This document shows positions 1 through 9,108 of a stretch of 64,000 nucleotides of DNA, in pieces. Where the stretch lies: assembly GCF_000821305.1 (NCBI RefSeq), contig NZ_CCXK01000017.1, positions 1,118,159 through 1,182,158 on the forward strand. Direction: 5' to 3'. A program made the position numbers and the translations under genes. Under the pieces are notes generated by a model that worked only from the letters and a program-made list of their open reading frames with translations, was not told the origin of the DNA and did not search any database. The number at the start of each line of letters is the position of its first letter. The stretch's first letter is position 1. The stretch is from Clostridium culturomicium. GTDB taxonomy: Bacteria > Bacillota > Clostridia > Clostridiales > Clostridiaceae.

Positions 1-525
1 GAGCACCGCTTGTATCAAGGGGACTGGCTTTTAAGAATCTATGGATTTAAAGCTAAAGAAATATTAAATGAAAAAACACCAAACTTTGATATTAATTTTG
101 ACCCAAAAACCAATTGGGCTCTTAGTAACCTTGATATTTTCCCTGTGGAAATAAACACAGCCCCCTACGAAACCTTAATAAGAATTCCAGGTATAGGAAT
201 TAAAGGAGCTATGAAAATTATTAATGCTAGAAAAATCTCCTTTTTAAATTTTTATGATTTAAAAAAACTTGGAGTTGTTATAAAAAGGGCTCAATATTTT
301 GTGGTTTGCAAAGGGAAATATTATGGTGCAGTAGATTTAGATGAAGAAAAGGTTAGAGCAGCCCTTAAGCCTAAAATTGATTTAAATTATGTAGAAAATG
401 AAGACTGCAAACAATTAAGCCTATTTGACATCCCTGCTTTAAGTAAATCAACTGCTCTTCCACCAGTTCAGGATAAAACTCTTCTATTAGAAGATAGAAG
501 TTCCTATATCACTGGTGAATTATAG
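1..525 (+). CDS. putative DNA modification/repair radical SAM protein, C-terminal part
   Basis: The reading frame is open at the window edge (EHRLYQGDW at base 1), so this is only the C-terminal part of a longer protein and the TTG at base 10 is not its start. The visible part carries a helix-hairpin-helix element (INTAPYETLIRIPGIGIKGA), a DNA-binding motif found at the C-terminus of the radical SAM family that is paired with a TIGR03915-type partner. The radical SAM CxxxCxxC cluster lies outside the window. The partner gene follows after 21 bases, which supports the assignment. The exact reaction of the family is not established. Confidence 0.75.
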   Translation, partial: EHRLYQGDWLLRIYGFKAKEILNEKTPNFDINFDPKTNWALSNLDIFPVEINTAPYETLIRIPGIGIKGAMKIINARKISFLNFYDLKKLGVVIKRAQYFVVCKGKYYGAVDLDEEKVRAALKPKIDLNYVENEDCKQLSLFDIPALSKSTALPPVQDKTLLLEDRSSYITGEL

Positions 526-546
526 AATGGTGTAAAGGAGTTTTTA

Positions 547-1287
547 ATGAAAGAATTTATATATGATGGTTCCTTCGAGGGCTTGCTTACTTGTATATTC
601 TATGGGTATCCACTAAAGGAGGATGTTAAAATAACCTCACAGGATAACTATATACCATCCTTAATTACGGAACCGAAAGAAATTAAAACTGAACAAGATA
701 AATTTGAAAGAGTTTATGAAAGTATAGAAAATAAATTAAGTCCTTCCACCCTTAGAAATGTATATTATCTATATTTAAGCGAAATCCAAGGTGTAGAAAC
801 CTTAATTTTTAACTATATTAAACTATGTTATAAATATGGAGATAAAATAAACATGGCTAAAAATAACGACATCATTATTTTAGTGGATAGATACTGTAAA
901 AGAGTATCCTATGAAAGTCATCGTTTTACTGGTTTTGTAAGATTTAAAGAAATTGGACCTTTAACCTTTTATGCACCTATAGAGCCAGACCATAATATTC
1001 TACCACTTTTAACAGATCACTTTATCAGTAGATTCTCAGACCAAAATTTTATTATTCATGATTTAAAAAGAAATCTTGCCATAATCTATAATAAAACTGA
1101 AGTAACTATATCTCCTCTTGAAAATAAAAAAGGAGAAGAGCTTATGCTCTCCTCTCATATGGATAACTTTGAGGACCTATGGAAAGAATTTTATAAATCC
1201 GTTAATATAGAGGAAAGAAAAAATCCTACCTGCCAAAAGAGAATGATGCCAACGCGATATTGGAAGCACTTAACGGAAATGAATTAA
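547..1287 (+). CDS. TIGR03915-family putative DNA repair/metabolism protein
   Basis: A 246-residue soluble protein starting at ATG with AAAGGAG just upstream. Its N-terminus (YDGSFEGLLTCIFYGY) and the C-terminal LWKEFYKSVNIEERKNPTCQKRMMPTRYWKHL stretch (split here: LWKEFYKSVNIEERKN then PTCQKRMMPTRYWKHL) match the conserved family found directly downstream of the radical SAM/HhH protein, sometimes fused to or beside a uracil-DNA glycosylase domain. The pair probably forms one operon and is presumed to act on damaged or modified DNA; biochemical function is not known. The gene ends just before a hairpin terminator shared with the convergent EamA gene. Confidence 0.75.
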   Translation: MKEFIYDGSFEGLLTCIFYGYPLKEDVKITSQDNYIPSLITEPKEIKTEQDKFERVYESIENKLSPSTLRNVYYLYLSEIQGVETLIFNYIKLCYKYGDKINMAKNNDIIILVDRYCKRVSYESHRFTGFVRFKEIGPLTFYAPIEPDHNILPLLTDHFISRFSDQNFIIHDLKRNLAIIYNKTEVTISPLENKKGEELMLSSHMDNFEDLWKEFYKSVNIEERKNPTCQKRMMPTRYWKHLTEMN

Positions 1288-1291
1288 ACTC

Positions 1292-2209
1292 TTACTCCTT
1301 CACTTCTAATTGTGAAGGAGTTTCTTTTTTCCGAAACTTAATATCACTTTCCTGATAAGATAAAGCAATAAAAACACATATACCTCCAAGTATCCCTGCA
1401 GCACCAAGACTTTCACCTAAAACAATATAAGAAGCAATTACTCCAAATACAGGTTCTAAAGAAAAAATTACACCTACTCGGTCTGAACTAATAAATTTTT
1501 GACATGCCGTCTGAAGATAAAAAGCTATAGCTGAACAGAAAACGCCTAGTAAAATTAAGGTAAATACACTTAGCCCTGATGGTGCTATTGGCATAGTTTC
1601 AGTAAAAAAGGCAATTATAAATCCAAATACTGATACAAAAAATAACTGAATAATGGTTAGCAATGCAGCATCATTGTCCTTTGCCAAAACCCCTGTAATT
1701 ACCACATGGAACCCATAACAAAGAGCCCCCAGAACACATATTAAATCACCACTGAAAAAAGCTAATCCCATTTCTTTAGTATAAGATAATAGAAATAATC
1801 CTAAGGTACAGAAAACAACACTAATAATAGTTTTCTTTGTCACTCTGACATTTAAAAATATTCTTAATATAAATGGAATTAATAAAACATGAATGCAGGT
1901 AAAGAACGATGCCCTTGATGAAGTCGTATACATAATTCCTACCGTTGCAAAAATATATGTTAAAAATAAAAATAAGGATAGAATTAATCCATTTTTCACT
2001 AATTTCTTATCTATTAATCTCAATTTCTTATAAAATAAAATACTTAATGTGATAGCTGCAATTCCAAAACGAAAACCTATCATATAAAAAGTTGGAAAAT
2101 ACTCTCCTACTATTTTTAAGGCTGGAAATCCAAATCCCCAGAATATTGTCACTATAATTAAACCAATAATACCCAAATTTTCTTTTTTAATTTTACATAT
2201 CTTGTCCAA
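1292..2209 (-). CDS. DMT-superfamily (EamA) permease
   Basis: A drug/metabolite transporter of about 300 residues with ten hydrophobic segments arranged as two EamA repeats. Conserved features include WGFGFPALKI in the first segment, the ASFFTCIHVLLIPF stretch, and GVIFSLEPVFGVIASYIVLGE in the second repeat, typical of RhaT/YdcZ-like exporters; the substrate cannot be read from sequence. A GTG at 2233 would lengthen the protein by eight residues, but GGGGGA lies six bases before the TTG at 2209, which I take as the start. Monocistronic, convergent with the repair pair. Confidence 0.8.
   Translation of the reverse strand: MDKICKIKKENLGIIGLIIVTIFWGFGFPALKIVGEYFPTFYMIGFRFGIAAITLSILFYKKLRLIDKKLVKNGLILSLFLFLTYIFATVGIMYTTSSRASFFTCIHVLLIPFILRIFLNVRVTKKTIISVVFCTLGLFLLSYTKEMGLAFFSGDLICVLGALCYGFHVVITGVLAKDNDAALLTIIQLFFVSVFGFIIAFFTETMPIAPSGLSVFTLILLGVFCSAIAFYLQTACQKFISSDRVGVIFSLEPVFGVIASYIVLGESLGAAGILGGICVFIALSYQESDIKFRKKETPSQLEVKE
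1294..1330 (+). terminator. intrinsic terminator of the DNA-repair pair
   Basis: A 10-bp perfect stem (ACTCCTTCAC at 1294 paired with GTGAAGGAGT ending at 1321), 8-base loop, followed by TTTCTTTTTT. It lies inside the last codons of the convergent EamA gene. Confidence 0.8.
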
Positions 2210-2571
2210 AATCTTTCCCCCATTCAAAATCACTTGTTTTAATCAAAAGTCTTTCTTTAAATCATATTCCAATTTCAGGTTTAAAAAGAACCCCCTATTT
2301 ATAGTATTTTATTAAAAACTCCCCTGCTTCCCTTCGCTTGATATTTTCCCTACGTTTCTCATCCCTTCACCTTTATATTTTCAATAATAAGCTCATATTA
2401 ACTCTTTTATCTCTACCAACAACCATCTTTTTTTAGAAAAATAATATTTTTCCTAATAGTTGCACATTAAATTATAGCCATATTCTTACCTTTCCACAAG
2501 GTCATTTTCTTTTCTAAGCAAAGTTATCAAAAATTTGTTGTATTAATAAACGCCCTTCAAATTCTTGATAA

Positions 2572-2667
2572 GCTCCTGATACAAAGTATATTTCAAATAG
2601 TCTTGAGGAGTTCTCCTTTGAAACCAGAGTAGAAGTTGATAAAAATAAAGCCATGAAATATGGCTAA
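2572..2667 (+). pseudogene. possible 3' remnant of an unidentified gene
   Basis: A 31-codon open stretch (starts APDTKYISNSLEEF, ends KNKAMKYG then TAA) with protein-like composition, preceded in frame by TGA TAA and having no start codon or ribosome site. It reads like the C-terminus of a decayed protein; the parent family was not recognised. The following hairpin may have been its terminator. Confidence 0.35.
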
Positions 2668-2695
2668 ACTTATACTTAAAGGCTTAAACTATAAT

Positions 2696-2739
2696 AAGGC
2701 ATATAAAGTATTACATAATACTTTATATGCCTTACTTTT
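2696..2739. terminator. bidirectional hairpin terminator
   Basis: An 18-bp perfect stem (AAGGCATATAAAGTATTA at 2696-2713 with its complement at 2716-2733) followed by ACTTTTTTATT on the plus strand. It sits four bases after the stop of the minus-strand gene at 2743. Confidence 0.75.
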
Positions 2740-2742
2740 TTA

Positions 2743-3213
2743 TTAGACAAATATGTTTAACCTTCCATTTTCATAGATATTTTCTGATACACCTAATGCT
2801 ATTAATCCTCCAAATAGAAATACTGCATTAGCAAAATTAATTTTTATGAAGTTGTCGATGTTCACAGTATTGTCACCACTCATAACTGATTTATATGCCA
2901 GTTGAAACTTTCTATATCCCACACTCATTATAATAATTCTTGCAAAAATTCCTGCATAAATAGAGTAAACGACTAAAGCATCAGGATTATATATCATCTC
3001 CTCACTATTAGTATACTTCTTGTAAATAGCCTTAATTCCATTTGTCGTTGCCTGTATGGATAAAATGTCTGAAATAAAACTAATTATATTTCCATTCAGC
3101 AAAATTTTAAGTAGTTCAATTGCTACTCTATCATTCTCACTCATCTTTATGTAATCACTATTGCCAGCTGAAGTATTTGATGTAGTGCTGCTGCCATAGC
3201 TTGCATTGGTCAT
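2743..3213 (-). CDS. hypothetical membrane protein
   Basis: A 156-residue protein starting MTNASYGSSTTSNTSAGNSD. The start at 3213 is chosen over the ATG at 3282 because AGAAGGTGAAGAG lies directly before it. A Ser/Thr/Asn-rich N-terminus precedes at least two hydrophobic segments (ALVVYSIYAGIFARIIIMSV and FANAVFLFGGLIALGV). I recognise no family. It lies 84 bases downstream of a response regulator gene on the same strand and could be co-transcribed with it. Confidence 0.6.
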   Translation of the reverse strand: MTNASYGSSTTSNTSAGNSDYIKMSENDRVAIELLKILLNGNIISFISDILSIQATTNGIKAIYKKYTNSEEMIYNPDALVVYSIYAGIFARIIIMSVGYRKFQLAYKSVMSGDNTVNIDNFIKINFANAVFLFGGLIALGVSENIYENGRLNIFV

Positions 3214-3297
3214 CTCTTCACCTTCTATGAAATTGATTCCTACTTTATAATATAAGTATAATGAAACTTTTGATACCTTCATAACTAAAGATAAATA

Positions 3298-3924
3298 TTA
3301 AGTTAAATTATTAAAATAAAAAATTGCTAACTGTGTTCTATCTCTCAACTCTAGTTTTTCTAAGATGGAACTTATATAATTTCTAATTGTCCCCTCACTT
3401 AAAAATAATTCATTAGCTATCTCTTTATTTGAAAACCCTTTTGAGACCAGATTTATGATATCAAATTCTTTCTCGGATAAATCAAATTGTGATATATCCT
3501 TTTTATGATTAGTCTCTTTTAAAATTGAAGGAAGCTTAGATACAACTTCTTGTCCAAAAACACTTTGCCCTCCATAAACTGCCTTTAATGCAGATACAAT
3601 TCCTTCAAAATGCTGCTTTAAAATATACCCTTTAGCTCCAAGCTTTAAAGCTGTAATTATATATTCATCATCTTCGAAGGTAGTAAGGAATAATATCTTA
3701 GCATCACTATGTTTTTTTAAAATTGACTTACCAGCTTCTAATCCCGTCATACCGTCCATTCGTATGTCCATAAGCATTATATCTGGTTTATACTCATTAT
3801 ATAGCTCTATAGCTTCTTCTCCACTATATCCTAAAGCCTTAACTTCAATGGAGCTGGAGGCCTCTATAATTGTTTTTAGTGACATGCAAATTAATTTATC
3901 ATCATCAACTACAACTATCTTCAT
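3298..3924 (-). CDS. NarL/LuxR-family response regulator
   Basis: 208 residues. The receiver domain (1-120) has the acidic pair D7-D8, phosphoacceptor D53 (DIMLMDIRMDG) and K105 (LKQHF region); the C-terminal GerE-type helix-turn-helix reads LSEKEFDIINLVSKGFSNKE and LSEGTIRNYISSILEKL. It is preceded by and separated by one base from a NarX/DesK-type kinase gene, so the two form a cognate pair. By context it probably controls the divergent ABC exporter operon at 5264-8477, as in antibiotic-peptide or lipid-stress sensing modules. Confidence 0.9.
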   Translation of the reverse strand: MKIVVVDDDKLICMSLKTIIEASSSIEVKALGYSGEEAIELYNEYKPDIMLMDIRMDGMTGLEAGKSILKKHSDAKILFLTTFEDDEYIITALKLGAKGYILKQHFEGIVSALKAVYGGQSVFGQEVVSKLPSILKETNHKKDISQFDLSEKEFDIINLVSKGFSNKEIANELFLSEGTIRNYISSILEKLELRDRTQLAIFYFNNLT

Positions 3925-3925
3925 T

Positions 3926-5023
3926 TTAACCCTCTCCCTTCATAATTGAAATAAATATCTTAAATCCATTTATATCATCAAAATTAGTAATTCCATTCAA
4001 ATTATTAACCCTGTTTCTTATTCCCTCTAATCCAATTCCATTATCCTTCCTAGCTTGCTTTTTTGTTCCATTATCAATAATAATCAATTGAATAAGCTTT
4101 GGGTGTTCATAAAGGCTTATGGTAACTTTAGTTGCATTAGAATGTTTCATTACATTAGCTAAAGCCTCTTTTATAATTGCTATCAAAGCATATTTTAAAT
4201 TTATATCTAAATCCATATTAATTTCATAGTTTAAAACAGCCTCACAAAAGGAAAAATCTTCAACTATATTTTTAAGCTGAATATATAGATCTACTGAATC
4301 TTCATGAAGATTGTGTACACTATTTCGAATTGAATTCATTCCTTCATCAAGTGTACTTTTTATATTTGTTAACATTGCCTTTGTAACCTCTTCCTTTGAA
4401 ATTGCAAGAACAGCACCTATTTGAAGTATTGAACTGGTTAACAGATGTCCTACATTATCATGAATCTCTCGTGCAATTCTATTTCTCTCATTTAATGTTG
4501 CAAGCTTTACCTGAAAATCCTCTCTATTTATCAAATCATCTACTTTCTTTTCAAGATTAATAGACATTTCCATAAGTTCATCTCTTTTTCTTATGTATTC
4601 TTCATGAAGCTTTCTATATTGTACTGCTTTATATTTTAATATAAAACTAATTATAATCATAACTGATAAAAACATATTAATATGGGGTTCAAAATTTTGA
4701 AGTTCTACAATCCATGGTATTAGGACAGCAGCTGCTATTATCCTTCGATTAGTTAAAAATAAATCATATAAAATTAGAGGAATGCCTAATAAAAATGCCG
4801 GCTGAACAAAGGAAAGAATCAAGAGCAAAATGCATAAGGCTACATTAACCCTCTCACTAGCAAAGAACTCTATAATTGCCGATATGGAAATGATAACCAG
4901 CATTGGTATTATAACACTTTTTGTATCATAACTAAGAAGAAGCATTGTTAGTACTCCAATAAAAATTATCAATTTATTTAAAATATTGCTGGTAATAATA
5001 ATTCCCCCTTTACAACATCCCAA
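3926..5023 (-). CDS. sensor histidine kinase (HisKA_3, NarX/DesK type)
   Basis: 365 residues: about five membrane segments in residues 15-130 with no large extracellular domain, a coiled linker, the dimerisation/phosphoacceptor helix with H188 (ERNRIAREIHDNVGH), and a compact HATPase domain with EALANVMKHSNATKV and DNGIGLEGIRNRV boxes. This is the intramembrane-sensing layout. The start is uncertain: the ATG at 5023 has a weak site, while AAAGGGGGA lies eight codons inside, ahead of ATT codons. It forms an operon with the response regulator. Confidence 0.88.
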   Translation of the reverse strand: MGCCKGGIIITSNILNKLIIFIGVLTMLLLSYDTKSVIIPMLVIISISAIIEFFASERVNVALCILLLILSFVQPAFLLGIPLILYDLFLTNRRIIAAAVLIPWIVELQNFEPHINMFLSVMIIISFILKYKAVQYRKLHEEYIRKRDELMEMSINLEKKVDDLINREDFQVKLATLNERNRIAREIHDNVGHLLTSSILQIGAVLAISKEEVTKAMLTNIKSTLDEGMNSIRNSVHNLHEDSVDLYIQLKNIVEDFSFCEAVLNYEINMDLDINLKYALIAIIKEALANVMKHSNATKVTISLYEHPKLIQLIIIDNGTKKQARKDNGIGLEGIRNRVNNLNGITNFDDINGFKIFISIMKGEG

Positions 5024-5099
5024 TTTAAATATTATTTAAGTAAATAAATAATATCATATACTTCTCAACATTTTAACATGAATTCATAAATATTACATT

Positions 5100-5132
5100 T
5101 GTCATATGTAAGTGATGACATTTAACACTTAC
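5100..5132. promoter_or_regulatory. double dyad between the kinase and ABC operons
   Basis: Two overlapping inverted repeats lie in the divergent promoter region: TGTCAT-N9-ATGACA (5100-5120) and GTAAGTG-N11-CACTTAC (5108-5132). Dyads of this size are typical binding sites of LuxR-type response regulators, so this is a candidate operator for the adjacent regulator controlling both operons. Confidence 0.45.
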
Positions 5133-5263
5133 TGCCATATTAAAAATATCATAAAATAAAATTATAGAAACTACTCATAGTATTTATTTAAAGGAAGTAG
5201 TTCAAACTTAAAATTTATGTATATATCTCAATAATTTAAAATGTCACTTATGGAGGTTGTATT

Positions 5264-6196
5264 ATGATAGTAAAAATTGAAAACCTAGTTAAAAGATATG
5301 GAGATTTAATAGCATTAGATCATTTAAATTTAAGCATTAAGGAAAAAGAAATATTTGGTCTTCTTGGACCAAATGGTTCTGGAAAAACCACTACAATAAA
5401 CTGTATCCTTTCCCTTCTTAAATTTGATAAAGGAAGTATTGAAGTATTCGGTAAAGAGATGACTCCAACGGCTTATGATTTGAAAAGAGACATCGGAATA
5501 GTAATGCAGAATGTAGCTGTATTTGATGATTTGAGTGTTTATGAAAACATTGACTACTTCTGCGGACTTTATATAAAAGACAAGAAAAAAAGAAAGGCTT
5601 TAGTTGAAGAAGCCATTGAATTTGTTGGCTTAAGCGAGTTCAAAAAATTCACTCCAAAAAAACTAAGTGGCGGCCTTCTAAGGAGATTAAATATTGCCTG
5701 TGGAATTGCCCATAAACCAAAACTAATAATTTTAGACGAGCCTACCGTTGCTGTAGACCCTCAAAGCAGAAATCATATCCTTGAGGGAATAAAAAAACTA
5801 AATGAAGATGGTGCAACCATAATATACACCTCCCACTATATGGAGGAGATTGAGCAACTTTGTACCTCTATTGCCATCATGGATAAAGGTAAAGTCATTG
5901 CAAATGGTACAAAGGAAGAATTAAAGTCAATGATATCTCATGGAGAAAAAGTGGTAATTGAAGCCTTTGGTATTCAAGAAAACCAGTTAAAATCCTTATA
6001 TGCTCTTCCGAAGGTTACCTCCGTTGAATATCTAGATAATTTACTAACAATAAAAACTAAAAGTTCTAACAGTAGTCTTGGCAAAATTACAGATATTCTT
6101 GAAAATAATAATATTTCCTATGGAAAAATTTATTCTGAACTTCCAACTCTAAATGATGTATTTTTAGAGATTACTGGTAAGCAGCTTCGTGATTAA
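5264..6196 (+). CDS. ABC transporter ATP-binding protein (ABC-2 exporter)
   Basis: 310 residues. Walker A GPNGSGKTT (35-43), signature LSGGLLRRL, Walker B LIILDEPTVAVDP, and the H-loop TSHYMEEIEQL are all intact; a roughly 80-residue C-terminal extension follows, as in DrrA/CcmA-type ATPases. It starts at ATG after GGAGGTTGT. With the two permeases that follow it makes a heterodimeric exporter, probably for a peptide, lipid-like or drug substrate, likely induced by the two-component system encoded divergently. Confidence 0.92.
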   Translation: MIVKIENLVKRYGDLIALDHLNLSIKEKEIFGLLGPNGSGKTTTINCILSLLKFDKGSIEVFGKEMTPTAYDLKRDIGIVMQNVAVFDDLSVYENIDYFCGLYIKDKKKRKALVEEAIEFVGLSEFKKFTPKKLSGGLLRRLNIACGIAHKPKLIILDEPTVAVDPQSRNHILEGIKKLNEDGATIIYTSHYMEEIEQLCTSIAIMDKGKVIANGTKEELKSMISHGEKVVIEAFGIQENQLKSLYALPKVTSVEYLDNLLTIKTKSSNSSLGKITDILENNNISYGKIYSELPTLNDVFLEITGKQLRD

Positions 6197-6208
6197 AGGA
6201 GGATTTCT

Positions 6209-7324
6209 ATGTTTTTTCATATATATAAATATCAATTAAAGCTTAAACTCAAAGACAAAATAAGTACCTTCTGGTCCTTAGCCTTCCCCGTAATTTTAGC
6301 TCTCTTATTTAACGTAGCTTTTTCAAACATTATGAATGGAGAAGAATTTCAGAAAATAGATATAGCTGTTGTAAGTAAATTTGAAGAAACTACAAATTTT
6401 GATAATGCACTAAAAGAAAGTGATTTATTTAACATTAAAAAAGTAGACAAGAAAAGAGCTGAAGTCCTTCTTGCTTCGAATGAAATTTCTGGTTATATAA
6501 ATGAAGGTAATGAAATTTCCATTATCGTTAGCAAATCAGGTATTAATCAATCAATACTAAAGGAGTTTGTTGATACCTATGAACAGCGTAGTTCAACCAT
6601 TGAAAATATCATAAAAACAAATCCTGAAGCACTTCAAAATAATTTTTTTGAAGAAGTTTCAACAATGAATGTGTACACCAAAGAAATTTCCATAGGAAAT
6701 TCCACTAACATTGTGGTTATCTACTTTTATACCTTAATTGCCATGGTAACTTTGCTTGGTGCAAACTTTGGTTGTGATGACATATTAAATATCCAGGCAA
6801 ATCAATCTCCAAGAGCTGCAAGAATAAATGTTGCTCCTGAAAATAAACTTAAGATATTTCTGCCTTCTCTATGTGCTACCATGACTTATCATTTCTCTAT
6901 AGTTTTTATTTATATTTTATTTATAAATAAAATTCTAAAAGTAGATTTTGGTTCTACCTTAGGTCCTGTAATCCTTCTTGCTTTTGTAGCTTGCTTTGCG
7001 GCAGTTTCTATGGGAACCATGATTAGTGCACTAATCAACAAAAAATTGAGCATAAAGACCGCCGTAATTCTTGTTATCACTATGGTAGGTTCTTTTTTAT
7101 CTGGTATGATGGCTGTTCAAGTAAAATATTTAGTACAAAAATATGTACCCCTTGTATCATACATTAATCCTGCTAATCTAATAACTGACGGACTTTATTC
7201 CCTATATTATTACGATGGGTTCACCAGATATTTTATTAATCTAGGTCTTCTAGGGACTCTAGGTATTATATTTATAATAATAACTTATTTAGTACTAAGG
7301 AGGCAGCAATATGCAAGTATTTAA
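6209..7324 (+). CDS. ABC-2 type permease subunit
   Basis: 371 residues with the ABC-2 (DUF/PF12698-like) topology: one N-terminal membrane helix (FWSLAFPVILALLFNVAF), a long extracytoplasmic region of about 150 residues, then five to six helices at the C-terminus (from IVVIYFYTLIAMVTLLGANFG). AAAGGAGG precedes the ATG, 12 bases after the ATPase stop. The last 14 bases overlap the start of the second permease, indicating coupled translation and a heterodimer. Confidence 0.88.
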   Translation: MFFHIYKYQLKLKLKDKISTFWSLAFPVILALLFNVAFSNIMNGEEFQKIDIAVVSKFEETTNFDNALKESDLFNIKKVDKKRAEVLLASNEISGYINEGNEISIIVSKSGINQSILKEFVDTYEQRSSTIENIIKTNPEALQNNFFEEVSTMNVYTKEISIGNSTNIVVIYFYTLIAMVTLLGANFGCDDILNIQANQSPRAARINVAPENKLKIFLPSLCATMTYHFSIVFIYILFINKILKVDFGSTLGPVILLAFVACFAAVSMGTMISALINKKLSIKTAVILVITMVGSFLSGMMAVQVKYLVQKYVPLVSYINPANLITDGLYSLYYYDGFTRYFINLGLLGTLGIIFIIITYLVLRRQQYASI

Positions 7325-8477
7325 GCAATATTTTAAAATTATAAGAAAAAGTGTATTCTGGTCATTATTTATGTATGCTGTTATATTTATTGCAATGTCA
7401 ATAATGTTTAGTACTACAGGAAATAATTCCTCCACAGGATTTGAAACTACTAAATGTAAGGTTGCAGTTTTTAATGAAGATAATTCTCCATTAGCTGACA
7501 ATGTTGAAAATTTTATTAAAGCTAACTCTACTGTAGTAACACTTGAAAACAATAAAGATAGCATAAAAGATTCCCTCTTCTTTAGAGATAGTGAACTAGT
7601 TATTACAATACCGAAAGGTTTTGGAGATGCCTTTAACACTGAAACTCCACTTTCTCTTCAAACTCAAAGCATTCCTGATTCAACTAGCAGTGTTTTAGTG
7701 AAAAATATGATTAATAACTATCTAAACACCACTAGCTTATATTTAAAAACTACTGCTATTAAAGACTTTAATGAAATAGGAACCTTGGTAGAAAAAGATT
7801 TAGCTGTAGAAAGTAAAATTACCTTAAATAACGGTGAAGTCCTTAAAGATAAAAATGGATCTTACTATTACTTCAACTATCTATGTTATCCCCTTTTATG
7901 TATGCTAATTTTAGGAATTTCATTAATTTCTGGTATTTTTAATGGTAAGGATTTAAAAATGCGAAATCTTTGCTCTCCAATTGGAATAAAAAGCTTCAAT
8001 CTTCAATTGTTCTTAGGACACATTGTTTTATCATTATTTATCTGGATATTATTCATAATAATTTCCTTTATAATGTATCCTTCAGAAATGATCACTATCA
8101 ATGGATTATTGCACATAATAAATTCTCTTATTTTTACAATAACAGCATTGAGCTTAAGCTTTTTCATTGGAAATATTGCCACCAAAAATTCTGTTTATGC
8201 TATTTGCAACTGCGTTGCCTTAGGAAGCTGCTTCTTAGGTGGTGCTTTTGTTCCACAAGAAATGTTAAGTTCTGCAGTTGTTAAACTATCTATGATAAAT
8301 CCTGTTTATTGGTATGTTCACGTCAATGATACCATTAGTTCAATGTCAAAATTCAACTTTACAACACTGAAGCCAGTTCTTTTTGAGTTTATGATATTAA
8401 CTGCCTTTGCCTTAACTTTTTTAAGCATTGGACTTGTAACAATCAAACAAAAAAACCTTACAGCTTCAAATGATTAA
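7311..8477 (+). CDS. ABC-2 type permease subunit
   Basis: 388 residues with the same layout as its upstream paralogue: N-terminal helix (SVFWSLFMYAVIFIAMSIMF), a large external loop, and a C-terminal helix bundle ending LTAFALTFLSIGLVTIKQ. Starts at ATG after AAGGAGGCAGCAAT, inside the end of the previous gene. It completes the exporter operon, which closes with a hairpin at 8485-8519. The minus-strand open frame at 7295-7639 is a shadow of this gene. Confidence 0.88.
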   Translation: MQVFKQYFKIIRKSVFWSLFMYAVIFIAMSIMFSTTGNNSSTGFETTKCKVAVFNEDNSPLADNVENFIKANSTVVTLENNKDSIKDSLFFRDSELVITIPKGFGDAFNTETPLSLQTQSIPDSTSSVLVKNMINNYLNTTSLYLKTTAIKDFNEIGTLVEKDLAVESKITLNNGEVLKDKNGSYYYFNYLCYPLLCMLILGISLISGIFNGKDLKMRNLCSPIGIKSFNLQLFLGHIVLSLFIWILFIIISFIMYPSEMITINGLLHIINSLIFTITALSLSFFIGNIATKNSVYAICNCVALGSCFLGGAFVPQEMLSSAVVKLSMINPVYWYVHVNDTISSMSKFNFTTLKPVLFEFMILTAFALTFLSIGLVTIKQKNLTASND

Positions 8478-8484
8478 AATAATT

Positions 8485-8525
8485 AAAGGCAGTATAGTAA
8501 AGTTTACTATACTGCCTTTATAAAT
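8485..8525. terminator. bidirectional terminator after the ABC exporter operon
   Basis: A 17-bp perfect palindromic stem (AAAGGCAGTATAGTAAA at 8485-8501 and its complement at 8503-8519) between convergent genes, with AT-rich tails on both sides. Confidence 0.75.
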
Positions 8526-8544
8526 TTTATATTATTCATGCACT

Positions 8545-9084
8545 CTAATTCTTAATCCTTACTCTTTGAAGGTTAAATTCTTTAATAAAAGTTGTTCCAA
8601 TATCAACCAGAATTATTATACTAAGAAATGCTACGATTAAAAATGCTATTGGTGAGATTATATCAAATATAGTATTAACTATAAATGGTTGAAAATATTT
8701 AATGCCTATAAAAGTTAATACAGTCCAAGCAAAAGAAAAACTTAAACAAACTAGCCCTTGATAATTGTAATTAAGCTCAGAATAATCCCAATAATTCTTA
8801 TGAAAATATCTTCTAATTAAATATCCTGTAACATATTCTACTATTGTAGGCACAATAAAACATAATCCTAACAAAATTATCAAATTTATTTTTGTAAATT
8901 CAGCAAAAAATATTAATATTGTCATTGCAATGGCATACATAGGTTTAAACGGACCGCTTAAAAATCCATCCTCTTGTAAATGTCCCTTTGCAAAATATGA
9001 AAAAAGGTTTTCTATTATCCAGCCTAAAAAACCATATAGGAAAAAGCTCATTGATAAGTATATCAACATATCATAACTACTCAC
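8545..9084 (-). CDS. putative ABC-transporter type IV (DUF1113) membrane protein
   Basis: About 179 residues with five membrane helices. The N-terminus (FLYGFLGWIIENLFSYFAKG) and GFLSGPFKPMYAIAM match the widespread Firmicute family annotated as putative ABC-transporter type IV; its function is not established. A GTG at 9093 overlaps the Shine-Dalgarno AAGGAG, so the GTG at 9084, eight bases downstream of it, is the likely start. Two copies of a palindromic motif lie just upstream (9109-9165). Confidence 0.72.
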   Translation of the reverse strand: MSSYDMLIYLSMSFFLYGFLGWIIENLFSYFAKGHLQEDGFLSGPFKPMYAIAMTILIFFAEFTKINLIILLGLCFIVPTIVEYVTGYLIRRYFHKNYWDYSELNYNYQGLVCLSFSFAWTVLTFIGIKYFQPFIVNTIFDIISPIAFLIVAFLSIIILVDIGTTFIKEFNLQRVRIKN

Positions 9085-9108
9085 ATAACTCACTCCTTAA
9101 GTAAATAT

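Larger units (their letters stand above)
2210..2742. other. intergenic stretch with a gene remnant
   Basis: About 500 bases between the EamA gene and the next minus-strand gene. No intact gene is visible. The only coding-like part is the short open stretch at 2572-2667 described separately, followed by a strong hairpin at 2696-2733. Confidence 0.6.

Noticed and set aside
7295..7639. 114-residue minus-strand open frame
   Set aside because: It lies wholly opposite an ABC-2 permease gene with good ribosome site and domain structure; a shadow frame.
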